DNA of 64,000 bases from Dactylonectria macrodidyma. Lineage: Eukaryota; Ascomycota; Sordariomycetes; Hypocreales; Nectriaceae. The DNA lies in NCBI GenBank assembly GCA_020744425.1, contig JAGMUV010000004.1, positions 2,914,001 to 2,978,000 on the forward strand, given 5' to 3'. Below the pieces are notes generated by a model. The model saw only the letters and a program-made list of their open reading frames with translations. It ran no database searches and was not told the DNA's origin. The position numbers and the translations under genes were made by a program. Of the stretch, positions 55,290-64,000 are shown in pieces (within the stretch, counting starts at the first letter, position 1; the number at the start of each line of letters is the position of its first letter).

Positions 55290-58200
55290 TACGCCAAAGC
55301 ATAAACTCGTCACTCCAGCCACTTCACGGCATCACGGAACAGCCTCCGAGCCGGAACGCCGACTTGGCACAGAGTCATTCTCGACGGCTGCAGAATACGC
55401 GGACCATCGCCTCTTGGCGTCTTCTTGACTGAAAATGAGTCCCATTTTGGGTAGTCTTGAGGTGGAATTAGGGTCGTCCCATTGCGGAAGCTGCTAAACC
55501 ATCGACCAGTGGTTCACACTAGATTGCCGGGCTTAGCTCCTGAAAAACGTGCGATCTAGACCGCCGCTGCTAATTATGGACTCTAAAGAGAACTCAGAGA
55601 TTAGCATTAACCTGGGACGTTGACCATTCGTTCATCACATTCCCGGTCTCGGACGGCGATTTGCGACCCCACAGAGGGACTCTCGTTCATGACATGGGTC
55701 TGATCATCGCAGTGTTTGACGAGAGACTATTGGCGTTTGAAGTCTTGAATCCACAAAGCGCCAGGGGTTTGCAGTGCAGGCATCGTCTAACAACGAGCTT
55801 GGTTTGGCAAGCCGATCGTCGAAAGACAACGTCGGCGATAAGGGATCGTAGTGAGAGGATGTCCACGGCATAGCATCATTGCAGGGAAGAGAGACGGCTT
55901 AAGCTGGTTTCCGGACAGTATTGGGCAGGCCAATACCCATTCCCTCGGGTTTCCTGCGGCCGCATTCGGAACGGACGCTGGGTCGATGTGGCATCAAGGT
56001 GGAAGTTGGTTGGAGACAGAGTGCCACGAATCGGGTCTCAGATAAGGTGTTGACAAAAGTTCCAAGGCCAAGCCAAGACTTCGGGCTTGATATGAGCAAC
56101 TGCATGAACCAGCCGAGTAGGATCTGGTAAAAACAGAGAACTTGCGTCGCTATCACGACTTCAACCGTCCACTCTGTTGCTCGAATGTTTTATTCAACAG
56201 GATCATGATTCCGCTGGATCTTTCGGGGCATCGCACTGCTTGCGCATAGTACCCGAGGCTCACGCAATCCTGGCACAGTAGCACGCATTGTTGGCCATGA
56301 GATGGCGCGACGTGATGCAAGTCGAAAATGGAAAGATATGGGACAGACTGGAGGCCCAGGATTCGCTCAAGTCGCATCCTGGGGCCCCGCGTTGAGACAA
56401 GGACCCAGAACTAGCACCGCATGTCAAAACCATATCTCGCAACAGACCTACTAGGCAACCTACTACGTAGTAGTGGATAGTCAGTTCGTTACCGAATACA
56501 GGCTGCTAGACCATGGCGCCGGTGAATTAATCGATCGACAGCTTTGTCTCAACTCCCGACAGTGCTTAAAAGTGCGGCCGACGGAGGGGCGGGGGGGGAG
56601 CGTCCCAATCTTTAAGCATTGCGACGACAACAAAAGTCCCAGGGCCTAGGTGATTCGAATGCGCAACCAGCACAAACCGATGGGGGTCACATGGTTTGGG
56701 CTATCGTGCCGCTGCCAAGACGGAGCAAGTTGCATGGATTGGGTAATACGTGTGAATAGGTAGGGGAGGGAGATAGCTCTGTAGCTTAGCAGTACTACCT
56801 ACATGGAGGTTGTATGTGGAACAAGGAAATGGTATGTAGACCGGGGAAGTATGCTGAGGAGAACCGACTTGTAGCACTCAAGCATAGGCCAAGCCCCGGC
56901 ACTTGATTTTAGCAGCATCGTCATCACGACCCGCTTCGCTGACGACGCTCTTCAACTTCTCCATCTTCACTCCTCTCCACCCGACCACTTCAGGCATATG
57001 AACCGTCCATCAGAGGTGCAAATATCCCACTCAGGATGTTACCGCTTGATCTGCCTGTTTTTGGCCCACGCGTGTTTCCATGTTTGTGTCCCTCATGTAC
57101 AGGCAGGCGAGTGTACCAGCGTGCAAGGGTGCGGGCCGCAACACCAGCAACCCCGTCTGAGACCGACCTCTCCTTGCCCTTTTAGCGATACTTCGGTCCT
57201 GCATTATTTTATCAAGGCATTCCACGGTGCAGTTACTTTTTCTTGACAGACAAGAACTAATACGCCGTATTATAGAGGATACAGTGAACTAGGCATTCCA
57301 GAGACGACAAACTAGGCACCCTTGCAGAACACCATGTTGAACAGGCCTCAGAAGTCAGGACCAACAGAGCAAGATTGCTCTCAACCAACTGTTCACCCTG
57401 ATGGACAGCATCCTAGCCCACGGTCGTGAGCTTCCTTATTCGGCCGCCCATCAAAAGTCCCCTGTGAATACAGTATCAAAACGTCAAGAACATCGACGCA
57501 ACGACGACATCCCATCTCGTGCAGACGAATGAATGAGGACGTAGCTGCGTTGTGCACGCGTTCGAGGCGTACAAGAGGCAGCCCCCTAGTCTTTTACTCG
57601 CCCCCTAACTCCCTTCCGCCGGCGTCTCGCCATACAGAGCGCTGGATTATCCAAGTTGAAGACCAGAGGACGCATATCTAGCGGATCCCCCAGTTCCTAC
57701 ATGGTCATACCCATCACTAGCGGCGCGTGTGCAGCCTCACGGCGTATGGTGCATGCCTCCAAAAGTTCCTCGACAGATTGACATGTCTTGGCCCCGAAGG
57801 AGGGCATGTTACGACCATGGGCGACCAAAACACTCCTTGGAATCGTCTCCTCGACTTCCCCCACACATGGCTCAAAGTGTGCGATAGCGTTTCGAGACTC
57901 TTGCTTGGGTCCAAGATACCCGCTCCTCATCGCAAAAGGTCCATCTACTCCTCCTTCTAGGCAGGTCGTTCCCAGCGACGCAATCCATCCTATCTCTGTT
58001 ATCATTTCAAAGAGGGCCTGTCACAAGATAGGGTGGTTGGTGCTACTCTATTTCCAAGGTGAATCGTGATACGTGCCGTAGTACAGTGCCTCTTGACTTG
58101 ATAAACTACCGTCCGCCCTTGAGACATAATACTGTCCCTCTTTCCTATCGATATGCCACTGGTCCATAAGGTATTTGAGTTACTGTCGCCTTAGGCTTAG

Positions 58201-58356
58201 GTACAAAGTTTATCATATTGTTGCTCTTACTGTTGGTTTTTTTTTTTATTGTTTAACTTCGATCCTGCCTCCAGGCGTGTGCTACCAAACCATATCTTCA
58301 CTACAACTGATCCATTTTCAAGCAGCCTAGACAGTTTCCTACATGTCCTGACTCAA
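55290..58356. other. 3-kb gene-poor region, right flank of the cluster
   Basis: No gene is convincingly supported. The best-looking frame is a 102-codon ATG frame at 57697-58005 (-), without recognisable motifs. A perfect 14-base palindrome CTACTACGTAGTAG lies at 56460-56473. A T-run (58231-58244) lies upstream of the transporter gene. Confidence 0.5.
56460..56473. repeat. 14-base palindrome CTACTACGTAGTAG
   Basis: The longest copy of the ACTACGTAGT palindrome family in the window. Confidence 0.7.
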
Positions 58357-61165
58357 ATGGCTGACGTTGTTAAGAAGATAGACGCCCCGGAGTCTGCCGG
58401 AGGCGTCCTCGAGAAGGAGGTCGGTATCGATTCAGCACCTTCCTTCTCCATATGTTGGCCATGCTGCTTACAATCTGCAGCCCTTGGACACTATCACAAG
58501 CTCCAGCGAACCTGAGTCCGGTGTTCAGAATGATCTCAATGTCACTGAAGATGATTTGCTTGAGGCGAAGGAGATTGCCGCCACTCTATCCCTCGAAGAT
58601 GTCCGCAAGGTAATTCCTCCAGATATATCCCCCCCTTGGAACTCGCTGACACCCTCTTACAGATGATGACCCAAGTCTACGCTCTCCACAAGAGAGATCC
58701 AAACTTTCCCCTCTCCATTATCGAAAAGATCGAGGTCTTCATAGGCAAGCAGCTCCCACTAACACCCCAACCTGCCATTGTCTAACATGCCCACACCGCA
58801 GGAAACGAGGCCATCTTTGAGAACCCGGAGAAGCACGAACAGATCATTCATGAGATGAAGATCGAGACGGCCCTCATCACCAACAACTCGCCCTACGCAG
58901 AGGTTCGCGCCGTTGTCGACAACCATGACGATCCCACCATGCCTTGCTCGACCATCCGCGCCTGGGTTATCGGCATCTTCTTCTCCGCCGCGATCGCCTT
59001 CGTCAATGGCTTCTTCGATATCCGCCAGCCTAGCATCTACGTCACGTCCAACGTCCCTCAGCTGCTTGCATATCCCGTGGGTAAATTGTGGGAAAGGTTT
59101 CTTCCTGATGTTGGCTTCACTCTTTTCGGCGTTCGTCATAGCCTTAATCCTGGCCCCTTTAACAAAAAGGAGCACATGCTTATTACTATCATGGCAAGCA
59201 TCTCAAAGGATGTTCCCTACACCAACTATGTGGTCTGGATGCAGTATCTTCCGACTTACTTCAATCAATCTTGGGCCATCAACTTCGGCTACCAAATCAC
59301 CATCGCCCTGTCCACGAACTTCATCGGCTACGGTCTCGCCGGTCTCTGTCGACGATTCCTCGTCTATCCGTCATACTGCGTGTGGCCGGCATCTCTAGTC
59401 ACGATTGCCCTCAACACTGCCTTCCACAGCGATGGTAACATCCCCGTTCTCGGTCCGCTCAAGAAGGTCTGGACATGGTCGCGTCTCAAATTCTTCACCA
59501 TCGCCTTCACGGCCATGTTCTTCTACTTCTGGTTGCCTAACTACCTCTTCTATGGCCTGAGTTGGTTCAGTTGGATGACATGGATCGCCCCTGACAACGT
59601 GAACCTGTCCGTTATCACGGGCGGCTACAGCGGCATGGGCCTCAACCCCTTCTCAACGTTTGACTGGAACGTCTTCATCTACTTTCTCGACCCTCTCATG
59701 GTGCCCTTCTTCAGCACCTTCAACTACTTTGTCGGTGCGCTCATCACCTTCTTCGCCGTGGTGGCCATCTTCTACGGCAACGCGTACAACAGCGCTTACA
59801 TCCCCGTCAACGACAACCATGTCTGGGACCATTTCGGACAGAGGTACAATGTGACGTCAATTCTAGACGAGCGCGGTATTTTCGATGCTGAGAAGTACGA
59901 GGCGTATTCTCCTCCGTTCCTCTCAGCCGGCAATATCGTGGTCTACATGTTGTTCTTCGCAGTGTACACGTCCGCCATCACCTACGGCATCCTGTACCAT
60001 CACCGGGAAATCCGCATGGGCTTCCGCGATCTCGTCAACAGCTTCCGCCCTTCCAAGAAGGGAGAAGTTGAGCAAGGTCAGGTTCTAGATGTCCACAACC
60101 GCCTCATGAAGGCATACCCCGAGGTCCCAGAGTGGTGGTACCTGATCGTCCTGGTCTGCGCTGTCGTCCTGGGAGTGGTTGGCATCGCCGAGTATCCGAC
60201 TTATACGACCCCTGCCGTTGTCCCGTACGGCATCGCGCTGTGTCTCATTTTTGTCGTGCCGGTCGGCATCATCCGTGCCATGACTGGCGTCGAGGTGACG
60301 CTCAACGTCTTAGCTGAGTTCATCGGCGGCTCCTGGGTTGAGGGCAACGCCCTGGCCATGTGCTTCTTCAAGACGTACGGCTACGTGACCTGCGCCCAAG
60401 CCCTGAGCTTCAGCAACGACTTGAAGCTCGCTCACTATCTCAAGATCCCCCCGCGCTTCACTTTCTGGGCCCAGATGGTCCCGACGATCGTTTCGACGTT
60501 TGTCTGCGTCGCCATTGTTCAATACCAGGTCCACCTGGAAGGCGTCTGTACTGACGACGCCCCTTTCCGATTCTTCTGCCCTGGTATCAACACATTCTTC
60601 ACAGCCGCTGTGCTCTGGGGTACTGTTGGCCCCAAGAAGATGTGGGGGATCGGCGGTCAGTATGTTGAGACCTTGATAGGCTTCCCTCTGGGATTCGTTG
60701 TCGTCGTCCTGTTCTGGTGGCTCGGGAAAAAGTACCCCAAGAACAGACTCATCCGCAACACGCATCCCGTCGTCATCTTCAACGGCGGTCTCATTTGGGC
60801 TCCCTACAATCTCACTTACATCTGGCCTGCCGTTCCCGTCGGCTGGTTCTCCTGGGTTTTCCTCAAGAAGCGCTACCTCGGTCTTTGGTCCAAGGCAAGT
60901 CACCTTGTCCCTTCACATTGCCGTCTAAGTCACGCACGAGGCTAACATATCCCGATAGTACAACTTTGTCCTTTCTGCCGCCTTCTCTGCCGGCATCGCT
61001 ATCTCAGCTCTTGTCATTTTCTTCGCTCTGCAGTACAGCAACATTGAGGTTACGTGGTGGGGTAACACCGCTCCTTTCGACGGCTGCGAAGGCTCCGGTG
61101 CGTGTGTACTCAAGACACTCCCTGACGGTGAGTATTTTGGTCCTCGCATTGGAGATTTTCACTAG
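58357..61165 (+). CDS. Oligopeptide transporter (OPT family) with two GC-AG introns
   Basis: Five exons: 58357-58419, 58481-58609, 58663-58744, 58802-60894 and 60959-61165, giving 857 residues. OPT hallmarks are NPGPFNKKEHMLITIM, YTNYVVWMQYLPTYFNQSW and HYLKIPPRFTFWAQM, with about 13-16 hydrophobic segments. OPT proteins import tetra- to hexapeptides, glutathione or metal chelates with protons at the plasma membrane. Introns 3 and 4 begin with GCAAGC and GCAAGT, so both are GC-AG. Intron 1 needs a weak GTCGGT donor to reach the downstream frame, so a small indel or another start is an alternative for the first 21 residues. The C-terminus reads GEYFGPRIGDFH. Confidence 0.88.
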
Positions 61166-61955
61166 TCGACGTACATTTGTGCTCGAGAAATTACTGTCCG
61201 AACACCTGAACCGGCTATGCTAGCATTTTCTTCTACAAGGGAGCACATGCACGTCCAGTACCCACATGTCGTACAGAGTTCCTTGTTAGATCATCATTAA
61301 ATGAAACGCTCGTTATGAGAACGTCCAAGGGGATAAGGAGTGGCGCCTTGCCACGGTCTACTATATTTGTTGTGCGGATGAGTCGTTGATGTTCTATTAC
61401 AGCTGAAATGAACCAAGCACTACAAGTAAATAACACTCGTCAATTGTCACAAGTTATCAAGTGAGGTGCTTCGAATCAAGGTGGTAAGTAACACATTGAC
61501 CAAGCAAGACCAGTCGATGCATAACCACAATCCTCGCCGATTCGACCTTGGCACCTTGTCAAGTCCCAAGTTCGGGCACCATGGTAACATTACTTAATCA
61601 CTACCGATATGGGAATTAGGGGACATCAAGTCGAACGTCCAGTAAACATCACTTGACCTGGTTACCAACACCATACCATGGGCTGCAGTGGCTCCCACAT
61701 TAGCATCAAGTTGCCGCGTCGTACGGAGGTTCACATATATGATTACAGGGGGCATTAGACATATTGGAAACGAGATACCAAACACAAATTATGTCACTTA
61801 TCAAGGCACATTGAATAGACTAAGACAAAATTGATTGATTGATAAGAGGTCGAGAACTTAGAAGACTCTTCATAACAGATCCATTAGGCCGGAAAAACAA
61901 ACACACGGCGGTCCGATCATTAACTTGGCGAAAGAAAGAAATTCCACTTTTACTT
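61166..61955. other. Spacer between convergent genes
   Basis: About 790 bases of 3' flanking sequence between the transporter and CPC1 genes. No supported gene. Confidence 0.5.
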
Positions 61956-63146
61956 TTACGCTCCAGAGTGAGCAAGAGCAATCTCCTTCCAGTGATCACG
62001 CTCAGCTTCCAGCTTCGCGATTCTCTCCTCCAACTCCTCAAAGCGGATAGCCTTTCGCTCTCGAGACTTTCGCGCTGCCAGAGTGTTTCGGGCACGCTTC
62101 ATTGCAATGGTGTCGCTGGGGTCCTCCACGATGATGGGAGGCAGGGGCTTGTCTCGCTTGCGAGCAGCCACTCCAGAAACAGACGAGTGTCGAGCGGAAG
62201 GTGGCGAGTTGCCAGACTTCCTGCGACCAGCAGACGATGATCGTTCGACTGGCTCCAGATCCTCAGACCGCTGAGCGGGTGAGTTGTCAACACTTGGCTG
62301 TTCAGGGACAGTGGTGGTGTCCTGAGGGAACAGAGGGAACCAGGGGTCACCAGAGCCCTCGAAATCGGCGCTACCGAAGTTGGGCGATACATCATATCCA
62401 TCAGTGAAATCAGGGGACTCGTTGTAGATGGAGGGCGATGTCAAGGCTGTGAGAGCCGACGAGTTGGGAGCAGACATGAATGGTTCATGGATCAGCAGAT
62501 CCTGGGGCGACACAGTGCCCAGGTTGGAAGTGGAGCTGGAAGCACTGTTGAAATCAAAAACAGTGGGTACAGCAGGAGAGGAGAAGGCCGTGTTGGCCCC
62601 GCCCTCAAAGGCAGTGAACTCTTCGAGTTCGACGTCTGCATGTGATGGTGAGTGAGAGGAACTAGTACAAGAAGCGGGAGACAAACCTGCGGCGTTCATC
62701 ATCTTGGCGGTTTGTTGGACACTACCGGTACTCTGAGAAAAGAGGGGGACAGGAGGTCTAGCAGGACGGTTCTGCTGATTCAAGGCGATGGACGACGAGG
62801 GAGCCGAAGAAGCGTAAAACTGATTCTGGGTGCGGTTTGCAGGGGACGATGGATGACCAAAAGCGTGCAATAATTGGGCTACTCGTTGGTTCTGAACAGC
62901 AGGGGAAACTGGCTGTTGACGGCGATATTGTTGATGAGACGAGTGACGTCGCTGGGATGGCAGCGAGTTGGGAGACCGATTAGGGAGCTGACGAGGCAGA
63001 GGCTGGTCGAACAAGACAAAGTCCTGCGGGGGTGTTTCGGGACTCTGTAGCTGTTGATGCGCGGGTGGTGCCGGCAGGGAATTCGTGGAGGGAAGCCATG
63101 ATGACTGGGGATCCGTGGTGAAGACTGGAAAGTCTTGGTTGGAAAT
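61956..63146 (-). CDS. cpc1: Cross-pathway control protein 1 (GCN4-type bZIP regulator), start codon unclear
   Basis: The C-terminus is a GCN4-class bZIP: basic region MKRARNTLAARKSRERK followed by the short zipper FEELEERIAKLEAERDHWKEI. The activation region contains ELEEFTAFEGG, and QRVAQLLHAFGH lies further upstream. CPC1 activates amino acid biosynthesis genes during starvation by binding TGACTC-like sites. An intron at 62686-62636 (GTTTGT...TGCAG, 51 bases) gives MMNAADVELEEF; it is a multiple of three, so retention would add 17 residues. The frame is open far upstream (to a TTG at 63512) but has no ATG before 62705. I set the start at an ATT (63146-63144) in a fungal-Kozak-like context (GCCAACATTTCC), where ATG would give MSNQDFPVF. 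With the intron removed this is 379 residues. Family call firm, start weak. Confidence 0.72.
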   Translation of the reverse strand: MSNQDFPVFTTDPQSSWLPSTNSLPAPPAHQQLQSPETPPQDFVLFDQPLPRQLPNRSPNSLPSQRRHSSHQQYRRQQPVSPAVQNQRVAQLLHAFGHPSSPANRTQNQFYASSAPSSSIALNQQNRPARPPVPLFSQSTGSVQQTAKMMNAAGLSPASCTSSSHSPSHADVELEEFTAFEGGANTAFSSPAVPTVFDFNSASSSTSNLGTVSPQDLLIHEPFMSAPNSSALTALTSPSIYNESPDFTDGYDVSPNFGSADFEGSGDPWFPLFPQDTTTVPEQPSVDNSPAQRSEDLEPVERSSSAGRRKSGNSPPSARHSSVSGVAARKRDKPLPPIIVEDPSDTIAMKRARNTLAARKSRERKAIRFEELEERIAKLEAERDHWKEIALAHSGA

Positions 63147-63459
63147 GTTGGCGGTTGTGAGGGAACTAATGCTGAAGCTGTTCAAAGCAGGGCTGAAGTT
63201 CAGATCGACCGGAAGGTGAACTGAACGGGGGGATTGAGTGGAGTGGTTTGGTGGAAAGTCCGGGGACTGAATCTTGACTGAGGGGGGGGAAACGCGGAGG
63301 AGGGGGTTGTTTAAAACATTTTGCTGGTCGCCTTGGGCGCAGAACAATAGGTTGATATTCTGTGTGGATAGTATGGTGAAGTTGGGAAGAGGAAAAGTTG
63401 GGTGAGAGAGAAGGAAAGAGAAAAGTTGTGGACTGGAAAATGGGGACAATTTGTATTTC

Positions 63460-63588
63460 TCAGGCAACAAACTCAGCCAGGCGCGAGGGCTGAGGGCAAG
63501 AGGCAAGGGCAAGTGTGGGTGGTCGGCCTGGGCGGGCAGGACAGAGCGCGTGCATGTACCCCATACAGAACCGAGGATGCGGGGGCAT
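63460..63588 (-). promoter_or_regulatory. CPC1 upstream ORF 2 (42 codons)
   Basis: ATG at 63588, stop TGA at 63462-63460. It overlaps the upstream part of the long frame joined to CPC1 but in another phase. The second upstream ORF of Neurospora cpc-1 is, as I recall, about 41 codons long, which supports homology of the arrangement. Confidence 0.6.
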
Positions 63589-63610
63589 GGGAGGCACTAA
63601 CGGCTACCTG

Positions 63611-63722
63611 CTGCAAATAAGGCACGGGCGTGTTAGCCGTGGCTGAGCGAGTCCAGGTACCCCTCGGTACATTGGCAGCTGCGACGCCCTTCCGGAGCGA
63701 CATGGCTCCGCCGATGACTCAC
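63611..63722 (-). other. Predicted 5'-leader intron of CPC1
   Basis: 112 bases with donor GTGAGT, branch GCTAAC and acceptor TTATTTGCAG; a second CAG follows directly, so the acceptor is tandem. It removes an ATG-started frame at 63703. Confidence 0.5.
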
Positions 63723-63778
63723 ACCTTTCGCGCCAACCCGTTTGGGCCTGGCCGGTTGTGCCGGGTGCAACCAGCGCC

Positions 63779-63832
63779 TCAGACGGCGCCCTGCTTTTGC
63801 GCCCTGTGCGTCCTGGGGCAAGGCGCCTCCAT
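63779..63832 (-). promoter_or_regulatory. CPC1 upstream ORF 1 (17 codons)
   Basis: ATG at 63832, TGA at 63781-63779, upstream of the predicted leader intron. In the GCN4 model a short first upstream ORF lets ribosomes resume scanning. Confidence 0.5.
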
Positions 63833-64000
63833 TGCACCTCAGGCTTTGCCTGTCACGGTACGTACCTATCTTACCAACCAAGCCCCCGCTAGGACACACA
63901 CATTTTGCTGGCGCCTTTGAGGTCCCAGTCGCTGTGCGGAAAGGAGTTCCTTTGGCCTGGACAGCCCTGCCAAAAGGCCCTGTGGCTCGCCTCTAGTTCC

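Larger units (their letters stand above)
63147..64000 (-). promoter_or_regulatory. CPC1 leader region with upstream ORFs and a leader intron
   Basis: Reading leftward on the minus strand: a 17-codon upstream ORF (63832-63779), an intron with donor GTGAGT, branch GCTAAC and acceptor TTTGCAG (63722-63611), a 42-codon upstream ORF (63588-63460), and a two-codon ATG TTT TAA (63319-63311). The pattern matches the translational control leader of GCN4/cpc-1 genes. The transcription start is not visible. Confidence 0.6.

Noticed and set aside
57697..58005. 102-codon minus-strand ATG frame
   Set aside because: It reads fairly evenly, but I recognise no family and see no neighbouring exons, so support is too thin for a gene call.
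63473..63703. 76-codon minus-strand ATG frame upstream of CPC1
   Set aside because: Its ATG and first third lie inside the predicted leader intron, so it should not be in the mature mRNA.

Overview
The window looks like nuclear DNA of a filamentous ascomycete (Pezizomycotina, most likely a Sordariomycete). Genes lie on both strands with wide spacers. Most have short GT-AG introns of about 50-110 nt, often with CTAAC-type branch sites. The families fit as well: CPC1, MTR-type and DIP5-type permeases, OPT, MON2, a C2H2/fungal-domain regulator and Ser/Thr-rich GPI proteins. I see no rRNA, CRISPR array or intact transposon, and one tRNA (Asp-GTC). All exon joins below were made by eye from splice signals, frame and family conservation.

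Layout. 0.7-1.8 kb: a MER3/HFM1 Sec63 domain with no helicase upstream. 3.6-4.7 kb: a Cys-rich secreted GPI protein. 5.9-8.6 kb: divergent housekeeping pair, mitochondrial stomatin SLP2 (-) and the ubiquitin E2 variant MMS2 (+). 9.3-12.0 kb: a large disordered conserved protein (-). 12-20 kb and 21.9-26.8 kb: two gene-poor stretches around a DIP5-like amino acid permease (-). 26.8-30.8 kb: divergent pair, a HAL3-like flavoprotein fused to ankyrin-like repeats (-) and PRPP synthetase (+). 31.8-39.5 kb: MON2 (+), tRNA 2'-O-methyltransferase TRM7 (+) and a GNAT acetyltransferase (-). 40.8-41.5 kb: a secreted Ser/Thr-rich protein (-).

42.6-55.3 kb reads as a compact metabolic cluster: an MTR-type amino acid permease (-), an intracellular HpPgdA-like CE4 deacetylase/imidase (-), a zinc alcohol dehydrogenase (+), an amidase (+), a tRNA-Asp, an SDR (-) and a C2H2 plus fungal-domain regulator (+). 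The intergenic regions of this block repeat the word TTGGGGTC (six exact copies and two TTGGGGTA in about 2.4 kb) and the word GTTGGAG (ten copies including the SDR/regulator promoter). I infer a self-regulated pathway in which an amide or imide is imported, hydrolysed and oxidised. The substrate is unknown.

58.4-61.2 kb: an oligopeptide transporter (+) with two GC-AG introns. 62-64 kb: the bZIP regulator CPC1/GCN4 (-), whose leader carries two upstream ORFs (17 and 42 codons) separated by a leader intron. The main CPC1 frame has no ATG where one is expected, and the MTR-type gene has GG where a 3' splice AG is expected. These two single-base oddities most need raw-read checking.
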